From NCBI GenBank assembly GCA_003157575.1, contig PMKA01000165.1:186-5786 (forward strand): a stretch of 5,601 nt of DNA, written 5' to 3'. The DNA comes from Opitutia bacterium. Its GTDB lineage: Bacteria; Verrucomicrobiota; Verrucomicrobiia; Opitutales; Opitutaceae. A model generated the notes under the pieces. It worked only from the letters and a program-made list of their open reading frames with translations, did not search any database and was not told where the DNA came from. Positions 1 through 4,816 of the stretch are shown here, one piece after another (within the stretch, counting starts at the first letter, position 1; each line of letters opens with the position of its first letter). The translations under genes were made by a program, and so were the position numbers.

Positions 1-1
1 G

Positions 2-1207
2 GACAGCAACCAGCTCCACCCCGCCGAGCGCCTGTTCGGGGCCGCAGTCCGCGACGAGCTCGCGAAAACCCTTGGAGTCGATGTCGCCACACTCCCGCCC
101 ACGATGAACGAACTCGTCGCGGACACGCGCCGGCTGGCGGACATGGCCGACAAGATCCCCGTCCATTTCCAGGCCCGGTTCCTCGAGCTGGTCAAGGATG
201 CGCATCCGCTCGACTGGAAGGATCTGGCGTTCCTGCTGCTCAAGACCAGCCAGGGGAAGTTCACGACCGAGTGCATCAATTTTCTGGTCGAGAACGATCA
301 TGCCGACGAACTCGCCGCGGTCCTGAAGCGCTGGCAGACCGAGCAGAATCTCCGCGCCCCCGTGCTGCTGTGGGTCGTGAAGAACCGCCAGTCCAAGAAG
401 TTCGCCAAGCTCCTGAACGAGCTGATCACGCCGCGGCTGTTCAGCGCCATATTCTTTGCCATCGATTACGAGGCGCTTCAGTCCGCCGGAACCCGCCGCA
501 TCCCGCTCGCCGAGATCCTCAGCGACGATACCGACCTGATTTCAGACCTGCTCGCGACAGCCGATCCCGAGACCGCGCGGGACCTCGCCAACACGCTCCT
601 CCTGAACCAGGGCTTTGAAGAGCTGACAAAGAAGTCGCTGCTCGCACGGTTCATCAAGATATTCCCCTCCATCCAGTCCCTGGTGTCCGGCGAAAGCGAC
701 GCCCCGAGCGAACAGCTGTTCGTTTCGCGGGAAAGCCTCGAACGGAAGCAGAAGGAATACGATGGGATCGTCTCCAAGAAGATTCCGGAGAACTCCCGCG
801 CGATCGCCTCCGCGCGCGAGCACGGAGACCTGCGCGAGAATTCGGAATACAAGATGGCAAAGCAGGACCAGCAGATGCTCATGGCGCAGAAATCCCAGAT
901 TGAGCGCGAACTGGCACGGGCGCGGATCACCGATTTCACGGACGCCAGCACCGAGCAGATCAGCGTCGGCAGCATCGTCGACCTCAGGAATCCCGTCACC
1001 AACGAAACGGTGCGCTATTCCGTGCTTGGGCTCTGGGATGGCGACCCCGAACATCAGATCATCTCCTACAAGACGCCGCTCGGCCTCGCGCTTCTGGGCA
1101 AGAAACCCGGCGACGAGATCAAGGTTAAGTCCGGCGGGACCGAGAACGATTACATTGTCACGGCCATCAGTCGCTACGTCGATTTTCCGAAGGCCGGCGG
1201 TCTCTGA
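2..1207 (+). CDS. Long Gre-family protein with C-terminal GreA/GreB domain (5' end outside window)
   Basis: The frame is open from the left edge (position 2) to TGA at 1205-1207, giving 401 visible residues. The ATG at 104 has no Shine-Dalgarno and the frame continues upstream of it, so the true start is probably outside the window. Roughly visible residues 240-315 match the Gre N-terminal coiled-coil domain, with the diagnostic tip motif AREHGDLRENSEY near residue 272; the acidic D and E of GDLREN are the residues that place Mg2+ in the RNA polymerase active site in GreA/GreB. Residues 320-395 match the FKBP-like C-terminal domain (VGSIVDL, SYKTPLGLALLGKKPGDE). Known family role: binding the polymerase secondary channel and stimulating cleavage of backtracked RNA. 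Ordinary GreA is about 160 residues. Here at least 235 mostly helical residues precede the domain, and I recognise no motif in them. The Gre domain is certain; the role of the extension is not. Confidence 0.9.
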   Translation, partial: DSNQLHPAERLFGAAVRDELAKTLGVDVATLPPTMNELVADTRRLADMADKIPVHFQARFLELVKDAHPLDWKDLAFLLLKTSQGKFTTECINFLVENDHADELAAVLKRWQTEQNLRAPVLLWVVKNRQSKKFAKLLNELITPRLFSAIFFAIDYEALQSAGTRRIPLAEILSDDTDLISDLLATADPETARDLANTLLLNQGFEELTKKSLLARFIKIFPSIQSLVSGESDAPSEQLFVSRESLERKQKEYDGIVSKKIPENSRAIASAREHGDLRENSEYKMAKQDQQMLMAQKSQIERELARARITDFTDASTEQISVGSIVDLRNPVTNETVRYSVLGLWDGDPEHQIISYKTPLGLALLGKKPGDEIKVKSGGTENDYIVTAISRYVDFPKAGGL

Positions 1208-1459
1208 TCTTGCGGCAGGCAGCCTGCGGGTGAAGCCTCCTTTGCCCGCGGACCGCTGCGACCTATTTCGATGGAGGACGGTTAATCGAGAGGAACCCAA
1301 CCTGAATATCCCACAGCCGAGGTGAGCTCCCGCGCATTTTGTGAGCGCCATGTGCGGCGCTTGGACCGCAAATCTGCGTGCGGCGCGAGGAAGGAACGCC
1401 GCGCCTCCGTAGAATCTCCGGTCTGACCCGATCCGCTTTCTATCCCAATCCCCCCGCGT
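1208..1459. other. 252-bp intergenic gap between Gre-family gene and lysE-type gene
   Basis: No convincing gene is seen here. A perfect 6-bp palindrome, GCAGGC-A-GCCTGC (1215-1227), lies just after the Gre stop, followed by a possible 7-bp stem (1224-1230 with 1245-1251, one G-T pair, 14-nt loop). Neither is followed by a T-run, so I do not call a terminator. The second half carries the two hairpins listed separately. TAGAAT at 1410-1415 resembles a -10 box but has no matching -35, so no promoter is called. Confidence 0.6.
1344..1404 (+). promoter_or_regulatory. Two GC-rich hairpins sharing a 9-bp direct repeat, upstream of the LysE-type gene
   Basis: Hairpin 1 is AGCGCC (1344-1349), a 6-nt loop, then GGCGCT (1356-1361). 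Hairpin 2 pairs 1378-1385 with 1397-1404 (core GCGGCG / CGCCGC, one wobble) around a purine-rich loop CGAGGAAGGAA. The nonamer GTGCGGCGC occurs exactly twice, at 1352-1360 and 1378-1386. The right arm of hairpin 2 could therefore pair with either copy, giving mutually exclusive folds. The structure ends 55 nt before the exporter ATG, where a leader would lie. No known riboswitch class is recognised and regulation is inference. High local GC makes short stems easy to find by chance. Confidence 0.35.
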
Positions 1460-2089
1460 ATGGAGTACCTGCTCAAAGGCGTCGCCATCGGATTCCTCAT
1501 GGCAGTTCCCGTCGGCCCCATCAATCTCCTGTGCCTGCGTCGTTCGCTGGCCGAAGGCCGCCGCGTGGGTTTCGTGTCGGGGCTGGGCGCGGCCGCCGCC
1601 GACGCGACCTATGGCGCCGTCGCCGCGGTCGGTCTGGCGGCCGTCACCAGCTTTCTTTTCGACCACCGCCAGTCGTTGCAGCTTTGCGCCGGCCTGTTCT
1701 TCATTCTGCTCGGCCTGCACACCATGCGAAGCAAGACGCCCACGCGGCGCGAGATGACCGTGGTGCACGTCCGGCGTCTTCGGGACGCCTTCGTATCCAC
1801 CTATCTTTGCACTCTGGCGAATCCCATGCTGATCATCGTTTTCACAGGAGTGTTCGCCCGCTTCGGCCTGGGCTGGCAGACGGGGCATACGTTCGACGGG
1901 ATGGAACTCATCGGCGGCGTCTTCCTCGGATCGACGCTCTGGTGGCTGACGCTGACGATGCTGGCCGGGACCTTCGGCCGTCACCTCGACGACGGCGCGT
2001 TGCGCTGGGTCAACCTGAGCGCCGGGGGGGTCATCGCGATTATCGGCATCTGGCAGCTTTTCCCTCTTCTCAGGGAGTGGCTGTTCTGA
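1460..2089 (+). CDS. LysE/RhtB-family amino-acid exporter
   Basis: This is a complete 209-residue inner-membrane protein, the usual length for the LysE/RhtB translocator family, whose members export amino acids or related small metabolites. About six hydrophobic segments are visible: residues 4-26, 36-62, 72-89, 110-134, 149-172 and 184-204. The family signature at the first two helices is present: PVGPINLLCLRRSL (17-30) followed by the glycine-rich GFVSGLGAAAADATYG. The conserved TLANP in helix 4 (118-122) is also present. An in-frame stop at 1424-1426 with no other start codon before 1460 fixes the ATG, although there is no Shine-Dalgarno (the preceding bases are C-rich). It is same-strand with the Gre-family gene but 252 bp away, so probably a separate transcript. 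The substrate cannot be told from sequence. Family assignment is firm. Confidence 0.9.
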   Translation: MEYLLKGVAIGFLMAVPVGPINLLCLRRSLAEGRRVGFVSGLGAAAADATYGAVAAVGLAAVTSFLFDHRQSLQLCAGLFFILLGLHTMRSKTPTRREMTVVHVRRLRDAFVSTYLCTLANPMLIIVFTGVFARFGLGWQTGHTFDGMELIGGVFLGSTLWWLTLTMLAGTFGRHLDDGALRWVNLSAGGVIAIIGIWQLFPLLREWLF

Positions 2090-2174
2090 ATCCGCCCGCC
2101 TGCATGCCCCGCGGTTTTGGGACTCATGAATTGACGCGCCGGCTCCGGACGGACATGGGTTGAAGGCCGCACGC

Positions 2175-2194
2175 GCCGGGTCCCCGGTCTTTTT
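2175..2194 (+). terminator. Small terminator-like hairpin with T-run after the LysE-type gene
   Basis: CCGG (2176-2179), loop GTCC, CCGG (2184-2187), plus a G-T closing pair (2175/2188), is followed directly by CTTTTT (2189-2194). This is the form of a short rho-independent terminator for the transcript coming from 1460-2089. The stem is only 4-5 bp, so strength is doubtful. It ends 14 nt before the TTG start of the next gene. Transcripts of that gene must either start after it or read through it, in which case it could act as an attenuator. Confidence 0.4.
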
Positions 2195-2208
2195 ACCCCA
2201 TTGATGCT

Positions 2209-3144
2209 TTGAATTCATCCCTCGACACGCTGAAGCTTCTTTCCGATCCGACCCGGCTCCGTCTGCTGGCATCGCTCATGCAGGAGGAGCTCTCGGTCGC
2301 GGAATTGCAGGAGATCCTCGGCATGGCCCAGTCGCGAATCTCGTCGCAGCTGGCCCAGCTGCGCCAGGCCGGGTTCGTCGACGACCGCCGGGAAGGCAAG
2401 AAGGCCTTTTACTCGTTGCGCGCAGGGCTGCCGCAACGCCAGTTCACGCTGCTCAAGGCCGCCGTGGACTCGGTGGCCGACTCGCCGGAGTTCTCCGAGG
2501 ACCGTGGAAACCTCGGCCGCATCCTGCAGAAGCGCCGGCGGGTTGCCGAACAGTATTTCAACCAGATCGCGGGCCGGCTCGGGAAGGGGTATTGCCCCGG
2601 CCGCTCGTGGGAGGCCATCGGTCATCTCGCGCTGCGGCTTGTGCCGCCGATCGTTGTGGCGGACCTTGGCGCGGGCGAGGGCCTGATCTCCCAGCTGATC
2701 GCCCATCGCGCCGCGCGCGTCTGGTGCATCGACAACTCTCCGCGCATGGTCGAGGTCGGCGCCGGGCTGGCCCAAAAGAACGGCCTGGCCAACCTCACCT
2801 ACAAGCTGGGCGACATCGAGAGCGTCCCGCTGCCCGATCAATCGGTGGACCTCGCCATCCTCAGCCAGGCGCTCCACCACGCGGCCCATCCGCAGACCGC
2901 GGTGAACGAGGCCTTTCGCATCCTGCGCCCGGGCGGGCAGCTCGCCGTCCTCGACATAAAGGAGCACGTGTTCGAGAAGGCGCGCGAACTTTACGCCGAC
3001 GTGTGGCTTGGTTTCAAGGAGAGCACCCTTCACGGATTCCTCAAGCAGGCCGGATTCCAGCAGGTCGAGGTCACCGTCGTTTCGCGCGAAACCGTCGAGC
3101 CCTGGTTCGAAACCCTTCTCGCCAGCGGATTTCGCAGCCGGTAG
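2209..3144 (+). CDS. ArsR-family regulator fused to SAM-dependent methyltransferase domain
   Basis: This 311-residue protein has two domains. Residues 5-75 are an ArsR-type winged helix: LKLLSDPTRLRLLASL, then the recognition region ELQEILGMAQSRISSQLAQLRQAG, then the wing DDRREGKKAFYSL. Residues 130-290 are a class I methyltransferase fold: motif I VADLGAGEG (150-158), acidic D175 in the CIDNS strand that would contact the SAM ribose, LSQALHHAAHPQ (218-229) and RILRPGGQLAVLD (237-249). No ArsR metal-binding cysteine pair is seen. In known proteins of this architecture (the SahR type) the second domain can sense SAM or SAH and the protein controls methionine-cycle genes, so sensing rather than methylation is plausible. 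No such target genes are in the window. The start is TTG: the frame is closed by TGA at 2161-2163 and has no ATG or GTG before the winged helix. No Shine-Dalgarno is visible. Confidence 0.88.
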   Translation: MNSSLDTLKLLSDPTRLRLLASLMQEELSVAELQEILGMAQSRISSQLAQLRQAGFVDDRREGKKAFYSLRAGLPQRQFTLLKAAVDSVADSPEFSEDRGNLGRILQKRRRVAEQYFNQIAGRLGKGYCPGRSWEAIGHLALRLVPPIVVADLGAGEGLISQLIAHRAARVWCIDNSPRMVEVGAGLAQKNGLANLTYKLGDIESVPLPDQSVDLAILSQALHHAAHPQTAVNEAFRILRPGGQLAVLDIKEHVFEKARELYADVWLGFKESTLHGFLKQAGFQQVEVTVVSRETVEPWFETLLASGFRSR

Positions 3145-3252
3145 CCCGGCCGCTGAACCCGTCTGAGGACAAATTGCAAAGTTTGACCCCTTCGGACCGG
3201 CCTCGTCTGATTTCCCCATGTCGACTTTAATTTCCCTTTGATCTTCGCCGCG
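3145..3252. other. Intergenic gap between convergent regulator and toxin genes
   Basis: This 108-bp stretch separates the two convergent genes. It has no gene and no stem followed by a clear T-run that would serve as a terminator. It is more AT-rich after position 3210. It contains a short sequence related to the ends of the transposase remnant downstream (listed separately at 3169-3199). Confidence 0.6.
3169..3199 (+). repeat. Partial copy of the transposase-end repeat
   Basis: GACCCCTTCGGACCG (3185-3199) matches 13 of 15 bases of 4651-4665, the outer half of the right inverted repeat of the downstream mobile-element remnant. It has the same orientation. Both copies are preceded by ACAAAT (3169-3174 and 4642-4647), but here the gap between the two blocks is 7 nt longer. 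The match is short enough that chance cannot be excluded, although the shared order of two blocks supports relatedness. Confidence 0.4.
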
Positions 3253-3672
3253 TCAGGCAAACGAGTCGCTTGGTTCCAGCCGCTTGACGTCGGGGAACTT
3301 GTCCAGGTCTCGGTCGAAGGAAACTGGACGCACACCAAGGGCGACGGCTTCCGCGGCCAGCAAGGCCTCGGCGAAATCTACGTTCGTCTTTTCGTAGCGC
3401 GTGAGGGCGTCGAACACGTAGCTGTCGGTGACAATGCCGGAAGCCTTGCAGAGTTTGCGCAAGAGACCGGCGAGCTGCGCGCGATCCTTGAGCCCGTAGA
3501 CATCGCGGAGCACATAGACCACCTCGGCGACGATCCACGGGCGCAGCAACAGCTCGCACCTGCCGTTCTCGGCTGCGCCGATCAGGCGCCTGCTCTTTTC
3601 CAGCTGGGCCGCGTCATCCTGGGTCAAAAACCGGATGACGACGTTGGTATCGAGCAGAAACCGGGGCCTCAT
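3253..3672 (-). CDS. vapC: VapC-like PIN-domain toxin (type II toxin-antitoxin)
   Basis: This 139-residue protein is of typical VapC length. The PIN-domain acidic residues are all present: D8 in FLLDTNVVIRFL, E50 in WIVAEVVYVL, D99 in TNVDFAEALLA, and D120/D122 in SFDRDLDKF near the C-terminus. Together they form the Mg2+-binding ribonuclease site. Known VapC toxins cut tRNA or rRNA and halt translation; the target here cannot be predicted. The ATG at 3670-3672 overlaps the antitoxin stop as ATGA, the usual sign of translational coupling in these operons. The full set of acidic residues and intact frame suggest a working nuclease. It runs convergent to the ArsR-methyltransferase gene. Confidence 0.93.
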   Translation of the reverse strand: MRPRFLLDTNVVIRFLTQDDAAQLEKSRRLIGAAENGRCELLLRPWIVAEVVYVLRDVYGLKDRAQLAGLLRKLCKASGIVTDSYVFDALTRYEKTNVDFAEALLAAEAVALGVRPVSFDRDLDKFPDVKRLEPSDSFA

Positions 3673-3935
3673 GCGGACAGGCCGCGTTTGGCGGCTTGGC
3701 GGGCCATGCGCTGCCGGGCCTGCTGACGCTCTTCCTGAGGCGGGAGCAGCGGCCGGTTGAGGGAGATCGAACCAGCCAGGTCGAGAATGCTCGCCACCGG
3801 CCGCACGATGACCGAACCGTCCGGCAGTTGCTCGACCTCGACCTCCTGCCTGCGTGTCAGCGTCATATGCTTCCGAAACACCTGCGGAATGGTGAGCTGT
3901 CCTTTACTTGAAATACTGGTACGAACCATAGCCAT
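3669..3935 (-). CDS. vapB: AbrB/MazE-fold antitoxin (VapB-like)
   Basis: This 88-residue partner lies immediately upstream of the PIN toxin. Residues 4-48 form a swapped-hairpin AbrB/SpoVT DNA-binding domain, with the hallmark SSKGQLTIPQVFRK followed by EVEVEQLPDGSVIVRP. The tail (about 60-88, RPLLPPQEERQQARQRMARQ) is charged and Gln-rich, as expected of the flexible segment that occupies the toxin active site. The frame could extend to a TTG at 3963-3965, but I chose ATG 3933-3935: it has AGAAG about 7 nt upstream and AAGGA a little further, and the domain begins right after it. ATG 3927-3929 (86 residues) is equally compatible. Dimers probably repress their own promoter by the boxes in front of the gene. 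Confidence 0.9.
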   Translation of the reverse strand: MAMVRTSISSKGQLTIPQVFRKHMTLTRRQEVEVEQLPDGSVIVRPVASILDLAGSISLNRPLLPPQEERQQARQRMARQAAKRGLSA

Positions 3936-3936
3936 T

Positions 3937-3978
3937 TTCTTACTTCTGTCCTTGGTAAGAATCAAGCTCGGTTCTTAC
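3937..3978 (-). promoter_or_regulatory. Likely antitoxin operator: three alternating 7-bp boxes
   Basis: On the plus strand TTCTTAC (3937-3943), GTAAGAA (3955-3961) and TTCTTAC (3972-3978) are identical 7-mers in alternating orientation. Their centres are 18 and 17 bp apart. The box nearest the gene begins one base before the antitoxin ATG and touches its AGAAG ribosome-binding site. Inverted pairs like this in front of a vapB-type gene fit the operators bound by AbrB-fold antitoxin dimers. I could not pick a convincing -35/-10 pair in this stretch, so the promoter itself is not located. Confidence 0.6.
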
Positions 3979-4129
3979 AAAACAGCCGCAATGGACGACC
4001 GCGTACGGAAACGACAGGCTTCACAGGCCGACGGCTCTGCGAAGCGACACTGCTGTCCAAAACAGGCTGAAAAAGGGGCCAATTTCGGGTTGGGCTCCCT
4101 CTGGAGGGAAAAATTTGCGGAAAATAGAG
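3979..4129. other. Gap between toxin-antitoxin operator and left end of the mobile-element remnant
   Basis: No gene is supported. The stretch should contain the start of the minus-strand toxin-antitoxin promoter region. TCCCT-CTGG-AGGGA (4096-4109) is a short palindrome followed by AAAAATTT. It lacks a T-run directly after the stem in either direction, so it is not called a terminator. Confidence 0.5.
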
Positions 4130-4161
4130 CGATCCGGGGGGGGCGGCATTTGTTGTTTGTG
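4130..4161 (-). repeat. Left inverted repeat of the element
   Basis: Read on the minus strand it runs CACAAAC, ACAAATGCCG, a C-run and GGATCG, in the same order as the right copy. The difference is concentrated in the run of eight Gs at 4136-4143 (plus strand), where the right copy has ACCCCTTT. The homopolymer may be a slippage product. Confidence 0.65.
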
Positions 4162-4198
4162 GTGGACAGCGGGGGTGGAAACGCTGGACAGAGAGGCC

Positions 4199-4680
4199 AT
4201 GGCACGGAAGCTGCGCCTGGAATCGGAGGGAGGAAATCACATTCATCTCAATCCGGTTTGGGCGCATCTTTGCCGTCCGGAGAAGCTGGCGCAATGGCGG
4301 TGGTCGAGCGTGAGCTGGCTCGTGGATCCAAGCCTCAGGCCGGCCTGGTACGATCCCCGCGCCGCCCTCGATCATGCCGGCGGCCTGGCCGACACGCCGG
4401 CCGGAGTAACTACCTGGAGTACCTGGCCTGACTGGCGCAGGATGAACCGGCGCGCAAGGCGCAACAGTTTGACCGGATGTGCCGGGGCTGGATCATCGGG
4501 AGCCGGGAATTCAGGGGAACGGTCATTGAGGAGCACCAGCAGGCGGCCGGTCTGGGAATGCGCCGGACGGAGGCCTTGCGCGGCACGCGCGAGGCCATCT
4601 GGGAGGAGACGCTGACGACGTTGCTCAAGCGAGCACAAACCACAAATGCCGACCCCTTTGGATCGATCCTTGCCAGTTGA
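4199..4680 (+). pseudogene. REP-associated tyrosine transposase (RAYT-like), internally deleted and frameshifted
   Basis: The gene begins MARKLRLE (ATG 4199), a common N-terminus in this family, but after twelve residues jumps to NHIHLNPVWAHL. The latter matches the family's YIHLNPVRAGL region that normally lies well over a hundred residues further on. The catalytic HUH core is therefore missing. Frame continues with WRWSSVSWL, RPAWYD and LADTPAG to about 4405. It then resumes one frame lower as NYLEYLA, meets TGA at 4429-4431 (probably a former TGG, as Trp often stands there), and goes on as LAQDEPARKAQQFDRMCRGW to TGA 4678-4680. The minimum damage is thus one large deletion, one frameshift and one nonsense codon. 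The last 16 codons overlap the right inverted repeat. It cannot make an active transposase. The family call is from remembered motifs, not a search. Confidence 0.82.
4634..4665 (+). repeat. Right inverted repeat of the element
   Basis: CACAAACCACAAATGCCG (4634-4651) followed by ACCCCTTT and GGATCG. It pairs with 4130-4161 at 27 of 32 positions. Its outer half also resembles 3185-3199. It lies within the final codons of the broken transposase frame. Confidence 0.65.
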
Positions 4681-4754
4681 CCGAAATCTGTTTTGCGCCT
4701 TGCGGGGCCGCTGCGGTTGGAATTGGCTGTGTCTCGTTAGTTGTCATTTCGGTC
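4679..4754. repeat. 9-bp perfect inverted repeat beyond the element's right end
   Basis: GACCGAAAT (4679-4687) and ATTTCGGTC (4746-4754) are exact reverse complements separated by 58 bp. The left arm overlaps the stop codon of the broken transposase. No coding frame is supported in between. The pair may be a leftover of another palindromic unit of the element or a chance match. Confidence 0.4.
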
Positions 4755-4758
4755 GTCA

Positions 4759-4785
4759 GGTCAGGGCCTCAGCGCCGGCCTGACC
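4759..4785 (+). repeat. REP-like GC-rich hairpin with one bulge
   Basis: GGTCAGG (4759-4765) pairs with CCTGACC (4779-4785). The stem extends two more pairs past a bulged G (4766) to an 8-nt loop, TCAGCGCC, giving 9 bp. GTCAG is tandemly doubled at its left edge (4755-4764, GTCAG GTCAG, offset by the preceding G). An imperfect GC-rich stem of this size next to a RAYT remnant is what a REP unit looks like, but the usual 5' GTAG tetranucleotide is absent. No T-run follows, so it is not an obvious terminator. It ends 31 nt before the next gene. Confidence 0.4.
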
Positions 4786-4816
4786 ATTCCATGTCAACTT
4801 CGGATCGCTCCCGACC

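Larger units (their letters stand above)
4130..4665 (+). mobile_element. Decayed RAYT-type element with ~32-bp imperfect inverted-repeat ends
   Basis: The left end (4130-4161), reverse-complemented, matches the right end (4634-4665) at 27 of 32 positions without gaps; similarity stops on both sides of each copy. Between them lies a broken REP-associated (Y1, IS200-like) transposase gene. RAYT genes are commonly flanked by inverted palindromic repeats, so I read this as a single domesticated or dead element of about 536 bp that once was longer. No target-site duplication was found next to the ends, as expected for Y1 transposases, which do not make one. Confidence 0.6.

Noticed and set aside
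2131..2160. TTGACG at 2131-2136 as a -35 box for the ArsR-methyltransferase gene
   Set aside because: No -10-like hexamer lies 16-18 bp downstream, and the terminator-like hairpin would fall between this promoter and the gene.
2126..2218. ATGAATT (2126-2132) and AATTCAT (2212-2218) as an operator pair
   Set aside because: The arms are only 7 bp and 79 bp apart, and the right arm is inside the first codons; chance is a sufficient explanation.
542..2272. 576-codon open frame on the minus strand
   Set aside because: It runs antisense across the Gre-family and LysE-type genes, both clearly recognised, and its translation is low-complexity, rich in R, A, G, E and D, as expected from the opposite strand of GC-rich genes.
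2215..3219. 334-codon open frame on the minus strand
   Set aside because: It is antisense to the whole ArsR-methyltransferase gene, has no recognisable domain, and reads like a mirror of GC-rich coding sequence.
3936..3965. TTG-started longer form of the antitoxin
   Set aside because: The extra ten residues would be encoded by the operator and ribosome-binding region, and the DNA-binding domain begins right after ATG 3933-3935.
4115..4198. Upstream extension of the transposase frame from ATG 4115
   Set aside because: The 28 residues before MARKLRLE resemble no family sequence and cross the left inverted repeat and its G-run; the family start at 4199 is the natural one.
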